DNA from: Dehalococcoidia bacterium
Lineage (GTDB): Bacteria > Chloroflexota > Dehalococcoidia > Tepidiformales > Tepidiformaceae
Assembly (NCBI GenBank): GCA_020853755.1
Contig: JADYYG010000026.1
Coordinates: 1-64,000 of the forward strand
Direction: 5' to 3'
DNA: 64,000 bases
The notes beneath the pieces were generated by a model. That model was not told the DNA's origin. It made no database searches and saw nothing but the letters and a program-made list of their open reading frames with translations. Numbering within the stretch: position 1 is the first letter of the stretch; the number at the start of each line of letters is the position of its first letter. This document shows positions 55,878-64,000 of the stretch, in pieces. A program made the translations under genes and the position numbers.

Positions 55878-58800
55878 CTACTCGTAGCGCAGCGCCTCCG
55901 CAACCGGAATGCGTGAAGCCGACCGCGCGGGGAGGAAGGTCATCACCATGGAGGCGACAAACGCGATGCCGCAAATGATGGCAAGGTTCAACCAGGGCAC
56001 GATGAACCCGACGCCCTTCGTCTCTTCGCCGAATTCACCCGTTACGAACAGCACCCATGCGAGCGAGAGCCCGAGCACGAGACCGAGAAGGATGCCGGAC
56101 AGCGCGATGAACCCCGATTCGAAGAGGAAACTCAGCGCGACCATGCTCCGCTGGTAGCCGATGGCACGGAGCATCCCGATCTGCTGACGCCGTTCGACGA
56201 CCGCCCGCGAGGCGATAACGGCCAGGGCCGCGATGCCGACGATGAGCCCAAGGCCCATGAACCCCTGGAACACGAGGATGAACCCGTTCTGCATCGCCTG
56301 CTGCTCATCGAGCAGGTCCTGGAGCGAGTTCGCCGAGGCCTGCACCATCGCCGCCTCCAACGTCTTCGCATACGCCTTCGCATCGACCCCCGGGTTGAGG
56401 GCGAGATAGAATCGCTGGCCCTTCGCATCGGGGAAGGCTGATTCGAATGTCTGTTCCGGGATGACGATTCCCGTCGCGAAATCCACGGTGCCGAGGCCGA
56501 AAAAGGTGTCCGCGGACTCGCTCATCTGGGCGATGACGGTCACCGTCGTCACCTTGTCGCTGCCGGGGTCGTGCAGTTGCAGCTGGAACGGTTCGAAGCC
56601 GTCCTCTACCGGCTTCAGGCGCAGCAGGTCTGCCGGGCCGCCGCCGCCGAATCCCTGGGGCGGCACCGTAACGGCTGCCGGGATCACGGCCAGCGAAGGA
56701 TCCTTCGCCAGCGCCTGCCAGACCTGGGCATCCGACGCGTATCCCTTCGCGTACATCTTCATCGTGACCTTATTGGTCTCGATAAACCGGGGATCGACGC
56801 CGAACACGGTGTACGGACTCCAGGGAGCGACGACCCGGTTCCCGTTGTCGTCCTCTTTGTTCTTGAACCCGTCCTTGTTGCCAACCTCGGCCTCGGTTGC
56901 ATCGGCGACGCGCACCTCGCCGAAGTCCTTCACTTTGCTGAAGTCGCCGCCGCCGTTCTCAACGGCCGCTTTCAGGTCCGGAATCTGGTTGTTCGGGTTC
57001 ACATCGATGACGGCGTCGTAGCCGCCCTTCGTATCCGAATTGAGGAAGAGCGCGCTGAAGTTGGTGTTGATCGCCGCCATCATGACGAGCGAGAACATGA
57101 TCAGCCCGATCATCGCCATCGTCATACCGGTTCGGAAGCGTGAGGTAAGTGGGTAAGCGACACCGGTCTTGAGTGCCGGCACCACCCTGCCGAAGCGCGA
57201 GCCAAGGCTGGCAATCGCGGGAAGCACGATGTCGGCGTTGTACACCATGATGAACGTGCCGCAGGTCACCATGACCATCCCACTCAGGAAGAAGAGTTCG
57301 ATCCCGCCGGTGAGCGGGCCGGTAATGGGTTCGGTGACGCTCGACGGCATGTACCAGATGACCAGCAGAAGCGCGCTCACCGCCGTGAAGGAAAGGCGCT
57401 CGGCAATCCCGAAGTAGCGCAGAGTCACCGCAAGCCAGAGGCCCAGCAGCGAGACGCCGAGCAGGAAGAAGAATGATGAGTTGTGGTCGAGGCCGCCATG
57501 GGTGAGCGCGACGCCCGCGATGCCGAGTGCGGCAGCGACCCCGGCACTCCAGGCGACCTGGGTCCGCCACGTCTGCAAAAGAACTGCGATGAACGCGACG
57601 GGCCACACCACCAGGGCCGCCACCTGGAGCCAGCGCGGGAGCGCCGCCGGCTTCCGGTCGCGGACAAGAACCACGAGGCCCACCGCAATCCAGTAGGGCA
57701 CAAGAATGAGCAACCAACCCACGACCGGAAGCACGAGGCCGAGGATCCACGGCCAGCGAGGGACACCTTCGTTCGTCCGGCGTTCTCGCGGGGCTGCTAC
57801 GTTCGCGTTTCGGAGCGCGTAGAACCAGGGCGAGACCAACCCAACCGCGACAAGCGGCGCACCGAGCATCATCCCTGGAGCACGGAAGAAGAAGAGCGAG
57901 AACCCGAGTGGCAGCGCCAGCGCAGCAATCCCGTTGATGACCGCACGGTAGTAGCCCTTCCACGTGGCAGCCTCCGGGTTCACCGGGTGCGATTCGGGGA
58001 GGTCCCGAATCGCGGCGGTAATGTTCAAACGGCTCGCCCGCCACGAACTAATGAAGATCACGAGGAAGGTGGCGATGACTCCCAGGCAGAACGCGACAAC
58101 CAGGCTTCGCAGCGTGAAGGTCACCGTCAGGTTGAGGCCGAGGTTGTCGCCGGCGAACGCCTTCAGGATCCCGACCATTGCGAAGGTCACGCCCATCCCG
58201 GCGAACAGCCCAACGATGGCCGCGCCAAGGTCATAGCCCATCCCCTCGGCAAGGAACGATTCAACAAGTTGGCGGCGCTTCGCCCCAACCGCCCGCGCCA
58301 TCCCCATCTCTGGCTTTCGCTCGGCTGCCAGCATTACGAAGATGAGGAAGATGAGCAGGATGCCAGCCGCGATGCTGAATAGCCCAAACACTACGAACAC
58401 CGTGGTGAACGCCGCGCCGATCAGTTCGGCGAACTTCACGAGGTTCTTCTTGAGTGGCGTGATCTCGTAATTCGTGTCGCGAAGCAGCGGCTTGAACTTG
58501 GCCACCGCGGCATCAGAGCGATCCATCCCCGACTTCACGCCGCCGTGGTTGGAGATCAGCACCGCATCGGCATTCTGGCCTCGGCCGGTAAGTTCGGCGA
58601 GCGTTTCGAAGCTGACGGCAGCACCGTGCTTGGCGCTCGGGTCGGCGGCGCCAGAAAGCGCCCCGGCCGGGACGATCGCGGTGACGGTGAACGCTACAGG
58701 CTCGCCTTTTTCATACAGGGTGACGGTGTCGCCAACCTTCGCGTCGATCTCTTCCGCGAGGTCCTTGTTCACGGCGATTTCGTTCCCGCTCAGCGTCACC

Positions 58801-59330
58801 GGCTTGCCCGACAGGTCGGTCAGTCCCCCGAGGGTCGCTGCATCGGCCGTACGGAAACCCACGACCCGGGCTGTTGGGTAGTTCAGCTTGGTCCGCGTAT
58901 TCACCACGGGGAGCGATTCGCGCTGGATCGGGACGATCGCCGCAATGTCGCTATCGCCTGCGAACTGCTTCTGCCACTCCTCCACCGTCGAAAGCGGGAT
59001 GACCTGCTGCTCTGGCGGCGCGGGATGGTTCTCGGCGTCCCACGAGACCCATTCGTCCGTCCGCCCGAGGATGTCGTAGACCTCAGCGGTCACGGACGTC
59101 GTCAACGTGTCCCCGGTGCCGAATGCGGCGCTCATGATGAGCGTCGACAGCATGAGGCCAACAACGATGAGCGCGGTCTGCGCCTTCCGTCGCGGGATGT
59201 TGCGGAGACCCATCTTGAACATCACCGGGTTTCGCCAGGCAATGAGGGCCACGAGCACGAAGATCGCCGCCGTCACCACGAGGCAGACGGCGGCGATGGT
59301 GTTCATCGAGACGCCGAACAGTTCGTTCAT
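55878..59330 (-). CDS. FtsX/MacB-type ABC transporter permease (1150 aa)
   Basis: NIPRRKAQTALIVVGLMLSTLIMSAAFGTGDTL; AVGAKRRQLVESFLAEGMGYDLGAAIVGL; AIGYQRSMVALSFLFESGFIALSGILLGLVLGLSLAW; PARSASRIPVAEALRYE. Confidence 0.93.
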   Translation of the reverse strand: MNELFGVSMNTIAAVCLVVTAAIFVLVALIAWRNPVMFKMGLRNIPRRKAQTALIVVGLMLSTLIMSAAFGTGDTLTTSVTAEVYDILGRTDEWVSWDAENHPAPPEQQVIPLSTVEEWQKQFAGDSDIAAIVPIQRESLPVVNTRTKLNYPTARVVGFRTADAATLGGLTDLSGKPVTLSGNEIAVNKDLAEEIDAKVGDTVTLYEKGEPVAFTVTAIVPAGALSGAADPSAKHGAAVSFETLAELTGRGQNADAVLISNHGGVKSGMDRSDAAVAKFKPLLRDTNYEITPLKKNLVKFAELIGAAFTTVFVVFGLFSIAAGILLIFLIFVMLAAERKPEMGMARAVGAKRRQLVESFLAEGMGYDLGAAIVGLFAGMGVTFAMVGILKAFAGDNLGLNLTVTFTLRSLVVAFCLGVIATFLVIFISSWRASRLNITAAIRDLPESHPVNPEAATWKGYYRAVINGIAALALPLGFSLFFFRAPGMMLGAPLVAVGLVSPWFYALRNANVAAPRERRTNEGVPRWPWILGLVLPVVGWLLILVPYWIAVGLVVLVRDRKPAALPRWLQVAALVVWPVAFIAVLLQTWRTQVAWSAGVAAALGIAGVALTHGGLDHNSSFFFLLGVSLLGLWLAVTLRYFGIAERLSFTAVSALLLVIWYMPSSVTEPITGPLTGGIELFFLSGMVMVTCGTFIMVYNADIVLPAIASLGSRFGRVVPALKTGVAYPLTSRFRTGMTMAMIGLIMFSLVMMAAINTNFSALFLNSDTKGGYDAVIDVNPNNQIPDLKAAVENGGGDFSKVKDFGEVRVADATEAEVGNKDGFKNKEDDNGNRVVAPWSPYTVFGVDPRFIETNKVTMKMYAKGYASDAQVWQALAKDPSLAVIPAAVTVPPQGFGGGGPADLLRLKPVEDGFEPFQLQLHDPGSDKVTTVTVIAQMSESADTFFGLGTVDFATGIVIPEQTFESAFPDAKGQRFYLALNPGVDAKAYAKTLEAAMVQASANSLQDLLDEQQAMQNGFILVFQGFMGLGLIVGIAALAVIASRAVVERRQQIGMLRAIGYQRSMVALSFLFESGFIALSGILLGLVLGLSLAWVLFVTGEFGEETKGVGFIVPWLNLAIICGIAFVASMVMTFLPARSASRIPVAEALRYE

Positions 59331-59348
59331 CGCACCCTCCCCCGGGGC

Positions 59349-60095
59349 TTAGTGGCCCGCTGCGGCCGCTACCATCACCGCCTGGCTGTCCTCGCGCAGG
59401 ATCACACCGTCGGCCATGTGGATGGTGCGATGGCACCGCGCCGCGACCTTCGGGTCGTGTGTGACGATGACGCAGGCCTGGTGCTCGGAGCGATTGAGGT
59501 CAACGATCAGGTCCATAATTTCGTTCGCCGTCTGGCTGTCGAGCGCTCCCGTCGGCTCATCGGCCCAGACGATTGCGGGCCGGTTTACGAGCGCCCGGGC
59601 GATGGTTACCCGTTGCCGCTGACCGCCAGAGAGCTGCGATGGCCGCTGGTTCGCCCAATCCCGCAGGTGGACGCGGTCGAGCGCATCGAGTGCCATCTCC
59701 CGCGCCTGCCTTGGCCTCGTCCCGGAGACGATCAATGGCAGTTCGACGTTCTCAGCAGCCGTCAGCACCGGCAAGAGGTTGTACGTCTGGAAGACGAAGC
59801 CCATCGATTTCGCGCGAAATTCGGTCTTTCGGTCATCGGCCATGCGCGTGATGTCCTCACCGTTGATGAGGACCACGCCGGAATCGAAGTCATCGAGACC
59901 GGAGAGGCTGTTCAGCAGCGTGGTCTTCCCACAGCCGGACGGGCCCATGATGGCGACCATCTCGCCGCGGCGAACCTGGATGCTTACGCCCTTGAGGGCG
60001 CGCACCTGGACGACGCCGGTGTCGTACGTTTTCACGACATCCCGGGCTTCGATAATCACGTCGCCCAGCGGTTGCCGGCCATCGTTTTCGCTCAT
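59349..60095 (-). CDS. ABC transporter ATP-binding protein (MacB/LolD-like)
   Basis: Walker [13 protein letters not shown], signature [15 protein letters not shown], Walker [14 protein letters not shown]. Confidence 0.96.
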   Translation of the reverse strand: MSENDGRQPLGDVIIEARDVVKTYDTGVVQVRALKGVSIQVRRGEMVAIMGPSGCGKTTLLNSLSGLDDFDSGVVLINGEDITRMADDRKTEFRAKSMGFVFQTYNLLPVLTAAENVELPLIVSGTRPRQAREMALDALDRVHLRDWANQRPSQLSGGQRQRVTIARALVNRPAIVWADEPTGALDSQTANEIMDLIVDLNRSEHQACVIVTHDPKVAARCHRTIHMADGVILREDSQAVMVAAAAGH

Positions 60096-60202
60096 TCGTA
60101 CCTCCCGGCCCAGGGCGAGCCTCGCAGCATTGTCCCGTGTGAAGGCGGCATGCGCCTCCCACTTTCGTAGGGGTTTCTTTCCCGAACCATCCGCTTGGAG
60201 TG

Positions 60203-60706
60203 TCACTCAGCGACGGTGATCGTCATTTCCTCGGCAACGCCATCGGCGTCGAAGCCCCACGCTCGCCAGCGCCGTGCTTCGGCAGGAAGTGCAATCAGAT
60301 CGAATTCGTAATGCGGCCGGCGTGCCAGGTCGAGCGTCGTCACGCCGTCGGGCCCCGCGGCCAGCACGCGGCCGTACATCTCTTCGGCGGCCCGGCAGAT
60401 TCGCTCAACATCGAACCCCATCGCTCCGTCCGGCCGGTAGGGCGCGAGGTAGGCCAGCGCCGTACGCAGGAGCCGTTCGCCGCCGATGTACTTCCCTCGC
60501 TGGAGGTGGACGAACGCCGCAGCCACCTGGATCAGACCCTTATAGAGGTCTCGAACGGGCCCCGTTTCGAGTTGCCAGACGTCCTCGAAGTGTTCGTGGC
60601 ACTCGAAGAAACGCTCGCTGTTGAAGTCGTCGCAGCCGAGGCGGAAGTTCCCCGGCACCGTGATGGTCTTCTGGACGAGGCGCTTCTTCGGAGCAGGCGA
60701 TGCCAT
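60203..60706 (-). CDS. DUF309 domain protein
   Basis: [60 protein letters not shown]. Confidence 0.88.
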   Translation of the reverse strand: MASPAPKKRLVQKTITVPGNFRLGCDDFNSERFFECHEHFEDVWQLETGPVRDLYKGLIQVAAAFVHLQRGKYIGGERLLRTALAYLAPYRPDGAMGFDVERICRAAEEMYGRVLAAGPDGVTTLDLARRPHYEFDLIALPAEARRWRAWGFDADGVAEEMTITVAE

Positions 60707-60789
60707 CTGCCAAGCCTACCGCCCGTGAGCCCGCATGCACACAACCGCCCGGCGGGACACAATGCCTGAAGTCCCATTCGGAGCCCTCC

Positions 60790-60960
60790 ATGTCGGATAC
60801 CCACGATGCCCACGGCCATCACGACGACCCGAACAGCGCGCCGCTTCACACGGACGTGCGGCCCACGTTTTCGGGCGGCGCCGTGCTCTTCTGCTATGTC
60901 CTCGCCGCAATCACCCTCGTCGCCGGCGTGATCACTGGCCTCACTATCATCAACAACTAG
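60790..60960 (+). CDS. Small single-TM protein with His-rich N-terminus (56 aa)
   Basis: MSDTHDAHGHHDDPNSAPLHTDVRPTFSGGAVLFCYVLAAITLVAGVITGLTIINN. Confidence 0.6.
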   Translation: MSDTHDAHGHHDDPNSAPLHTDVRPTFSGGAVLFCYVLAAITLVAGVITGLTIINN

Positions 60961-61032
60961 ACAGTCGGATATTTCTGTCCAACTTCACGTAAGCGTCCCG
61001 CCTTAAGGCGAGGGCGTGTGTATCATCCCCGA

Positions 61033-61539
61033 ATGGACGCCCGCCCCGGCCCCTGTGCACTCCCCGGTTCACGCGCGCTCCTGCGTGCAACCAAGTACGA
61101 CGGCACCGCCCACTGGATCCAGCCCTTCCAGGTGGTCTCGGATGACGGCAACCTCCTGATTGCTGCCTATCGCGCACGGACGCCGATCTATACGAGCCGC
61201 GGAGAGTTCCGCTCACCCTACGATTCGCTGGTCTACTTCTGGCGCGACCGCTGGTACAACGTGTTCCGGCTCTCGCGGCCGGGCTGCGGCCTGGCACTCT
61301 GGTACTGCAACATCACCACGCCGCCGTCCTTCGATGGCTCGCAGATCGGCTACATCGACCTCGACCTCGACGTCACCGTGCGCCCCAATGGGGGCATCGA
61401 ACTGCTCGACCAGGACGAGTTCGACGCACATCAGACGAAGTACGGCTACCCCGAAGAAGTGATTGAGCGGGCCGAAACGGCCGCCCGGGACCTCATGGCC
61501 CTCGCCCGCCAGCGCGGCTACCCGTTCAGCGAAGGCTGA
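61033..61539 (+). CDS. DUF402 domain protein
   Basis: RATKYDGTAHWIQPFQVVSDDGNLLIAAYRA..SLVYFWRDRWYNVFRL..LWYCNITTPPSFDGSQIGYIDLDLDVTVRPNGGIELLDQDEF. Confidence 0.88.
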   Translation: MDARPGPCALPGSRALLRATKYDGTAHWIQPFQVVSDDGNLLIAAYRARTPIYTSRGEFRSPYDSLVYFWRDRWYNVFRLSRPGCGLALWYCNITTPPSFDGSQIGYIDLDLDVTVRPNGGIELLDQDEFDAHQTKYGYPEEVIERAETAARDLMALARQRGYPFSEG

Positions 61540-61596
61540 TTTCCAGGGTTCATGTGATTGTCGCCTTTGGCCGGGCACAGGTACGCTGTCGGTTCA

Positions 61597-63297
61597 ATGC
61601 CCGACACTCGAACCATCCAGGCACACCTCGCGGGCCTGATCGATCAGGCTGCACGCGCAGCCGTCGCCAACGGCGACCTGCCGGACGTCGCGCTGCCCGA
61701 ACCCTCGATCGACCGGCCGAAGGACGCCGCGAACGGCGACTTCGCCTCAGCCCTGCCAATGCGGCTGGCGCGAGCGGCGATGAAGCCGCCGCTCGAAGTC
61801 GCCAGGGCGATCGCCAGCCACATCCCGGCTGATGCGACGATCGACCCGCCCGAAGTTGCGCCGCCAGGGTTCATCAACCTGCGCCTCTCGAACGCGTTCA
61901 TCCAGGAGCAGGTCGAGCACGTGATTCGCGAAGGGGCCGCCTACGCGGACCTCGGACTCGGCAAGGGCAAGAAAGCCCAGGTCGAGTTCGTATCGGCCAA
62001 CCCGACCGGACCACTGCACGTCGGCAACGGCCGCGGCGCCGCCATCGGCGACGCGCTCGCCGCCGTCCTCGGCGCTGCCGGGTACGAGGTCAGCCGCGAG
62101 TATTACGTCAACGATGCCGGCACGCAGGCCGACACGTTCACGGACACCCTGTATGCCCGCTACCAGCAACTCTTCGGAAGAAGCGTGGAAATCCCCAAGG
62201 ATGGCTACCCCGGGGAGTACATGGTCGACCTTGCGAAGGCCCTCCGCGAGCGGGCGAGTGACGGCTACCTGCGACCCGAAGGCGAAGCCGCGCCGAAGGA
62301 GCTTGGCCCGGCAGGCATCGAACTGATGCTGCAGTCAATCCGCGCGGCGCTGGACTCGTTCGGCGTCCACTACGACACCTGGTACAGCGAGCGTTCGCTC
62401 TACGAGTCCGGCGGCGCATACGACACGGCGATGCGCATCCTCAGGGAGAAGGGCCTGCTGGCTGACCGCGAAGGCGCGCTCTGGTTCTCCTCGAGCGAAC
62501 TGGGCGAGGACAAGGACAACGTGGTCGTCCGCAGCGACGGCCACCCGACCTACTACGCCAGCGACATCGCCTACCACTGGGATAAGTTCATTCGCCGTGG
62601 CTACGACCTCGTGGTCGATGTCTGGGGCGCGGACCACCACGGCCACGTCTCGCGCCTGAAGACGGCCACCGGGGCAGTCGGCGCGGACCCCGAGGCGTTG
62701 CACATCCTTCTCTATCAGCTGGTCTTCCTGAAGCGGAGCGGCGAGGCCGTCAAGCTCTCAAAGCGGGCTGGCGAACTGGTCACGCTCAGCGAACTCATCT
62801 CCGACGTCGGCGCGGATGCCGCGAAGTTCTTCTTCCTGCTCCGTTCGCCGGGCGCCCAGATGGACTTCGATCTCGACCTGGCCGTCAAGCAGTCGGCAGA
62901 GAATCCTGTGTTTTATGTGCAGTATGCCCATGCCCGGCTCTGCTCGATCCTCGAGCGCGCGCGCGAACAGGGCATCACGCCGGACGGCGGCGACGTTTCG
63001 CTCCTGACCCAACCCGCAGAGCTGGCCCTCGTCCGGGAGATGATGCGACTCACCGACGTCATCGAAGTGGTCGCATCCTCGCTCGAACCGCAGCAGTTGC
63101 CCCACTACGCCATGTCCCTTGCGAACGCGTTCCACGCATTCAATGACTCGTTCAAGCAGGCCAACGACCCCTCGCTCAAGGTCATCACGGAGGACACGGC
63201 GCTCTCCGCGGCGCGCCTGCGGCTTGTCCTGGCGGCCCGAATCGCGCTGGCCCGTGTACTCGGCCTCATGGGTATGTCCGCACCGGAACGGATGTAG
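61597..63297 (+). CDS. argS: Arginyl-tRNA synthetase
   Basis: VEFVSANPTGPLHVGNGRGAAIGDALA, YYVNDAGTQADTF, YYASDIAYHWDKF, VWGADHHGHVSRLK, KLSKRAGELVTL. Confidence 0.97.
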   Translation: MPDTRTIQAHLAGLIDQAARAAVANGDLPDVALPEPSIDRPKDAANGDFASALPMRLARAAMKPPLEVARAIASHIPADATIDPPEVAPPGFINLRLSNAFIQEQVEHVIREGAAYADLGLGKGKKAQVEFVSANPTGPLHVGNGRGAAIGDALAAVLGAAGYEVSREYYVNDAGTQADTFTDTLYARYQQLFGRSVEIPKDGYPGEYMVDLAKALRERASDGYLRPEGEAAPKELGPAGIELMLQSIRAALDSFGVHYDTWYSERSLYESGGAYDTAMRILREKGLLADREGALWFSSSELGEDKDNVVVRSDGHPTYYASDIAYHWDKFIRRGYDLVVDVWGADHHGHVSRLKTATGAVGADPEALHILLYQLVFLKRSGEAVKLSKRAGELVTLSELISDVGADAAKFFFLLRSPGAQMDFDLDLAVKQSAENPVFYVQYAHARLCSILERAREQGITPDGGDVSLLTQPAELALVREMMRLTDVIEVVASSLEPQQLPHYAMSLANAFHAFNDSFKQANDPSLKVITEDTALSAARLRLVLAARIALARVLGLMGMSAPERM

Positions 63298-64000
63298 TCA
63301 GCGCCGCAACGGGACGGCGATGCAACCATTCGCCGCGTCTCCGAAGAATGCGAAGCCCTCGGCCCCGAACTGACACGCATGGTGCGCAGCCAGCGCGCAA
63401 GCCACCGCATCGAGCCGGTCTTCGAGGTCCTTCGCCTCTTTCCCGGAGGTGACCGGTGGCGGCGCCGTAAGCGTTTCCTGTGGGTCGTCGAGCAGGCAGG
63501 GTAATTGTTCTGTCGCATGGTCCCGGAGCAGGCCCTGGTAGCGCGTCATCGGGACCAGCCGCTCAGCGAGCCGGCCGCGTTTGTAGTCGATTGCGCGTTC
63601 CGCGCCGAGAAGTGACACCGTGATTGCCCGAGGAAACACCTCAATCGCGTACCGGCCCGGATGTGGAAGCCCGTCGAGGTCCAGCGTCCAGCCTGCTTCG
63701 ATGAGCAGGCTGCCGAGGGCCGGCCCTTCGGCGATGTTGTGCCGGGCGAGGAAGTCCGGGCGCGCAGCGTATGCGTAGACGCCCTGCTTCCCGAAAGCCC
63801 GGGCAAGCGAGCGTTCAGCATCCCGGTTGGCCTCGGCCAGCAACGGTGCATCGATGGCAGCGGTAACGTCGTCGCCCAGCCTCGCGAGCAACTCGGCGAC
63901 GGCGGCAGCGCCCCCTTCGGGGATGCACTCGAGCCGCTCCAGCCGTGAGCGGCCGTCCTCCATGGTAACGATGCAGATGCCCGTTGGATTCCGCCCGCTC
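63298..64000 (-). CDS. DUF429 domain protein, N-terminus truncated by window edge
   Basis: VTAAIDAPLLAEANRDAERSLARAFGKQGVYAYAARPDFL..HPGRYAIEVFPRAITVSLLG..DALDAVACALAAH-type C-terminus; frame stays open to the window end (SGRNPTGICIVTMEDGR). Confidence 0.85.
   Translation of the reverse strand, partial: SGRNPTGICIVTMEDGRSRLERLECIPEGGAAAVAELLARLGDDVTAAIDAPLLAEANRDAERSLARAFGKQGVYAYAARPDFLARHNIAEGPALGSLLIEAGWTLDLDGLPHPGRYAIEVFPRAITVSLLGAERAIDYKRGRLAERLVPMTRYQGLLRDHATEQLPCLLDDPQETLTAPPPVTSGKEAKDLEDRLDAVACALAAHHACQFGAEGFAFFGDAANGCIAVPLRR

Overview
This 64 kb, high-GC, gene-dense window is bacterial chromosome with a Chloroflexota-like gene repertoire (an inference from gene content, not tested). 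I see no rRNA, confident tRNA, CRISPR array, prophage or IS element. Main blocks: (1) heme A / heme O synthesis and an aa3-type cytochrome oxidase cluster (ctaA, ctaB, ctaG, coxB, ctaD, ctaE) ending in an unusual CoxIV-like/ABM-like/cupredoxin fusion; (2) tandem family III CoA-transferases, HflX, enoyl-CoA hydratase and a sortase-fold protein; (3) an island of very small ORFs with structured leaders and terminators (13.77-14.69 kb); (4) two tandem ferritin-like proteins, one having lost most diiron ligands, next to a DtxR-type regulator; (5) an REC-GGDEF-HD-GYP protein, a CMD/AhpD-like protein and an apparently circularly permuted alkaline-phosphatase-superfamily enzyme; (6) two separate thiolase-like/DUF35 pairs; (7) coaE, serS, NUDIX, lysS, greA, htrA, a GH18-like protein, rsmD, coaD, a bactofilin and leuS; (8) an arginine biosynthesis cluster (argC-J-B-D-G) with ppk and a nitrilase interleaved; (9) an SDR, a large FtsX-type ABC exporter with its ATPase, DUF309, DUF402, argS and DUF429. 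Best leads: the permuted phosphatase, the ligand-less diiron paralogue pair, the oxidase-cupredoxin fusion, and a promoter-proximal terminator in the greA leader resembling the E. coli GraL arrangement. All assignments are by eye from the translations; no database searches were run.
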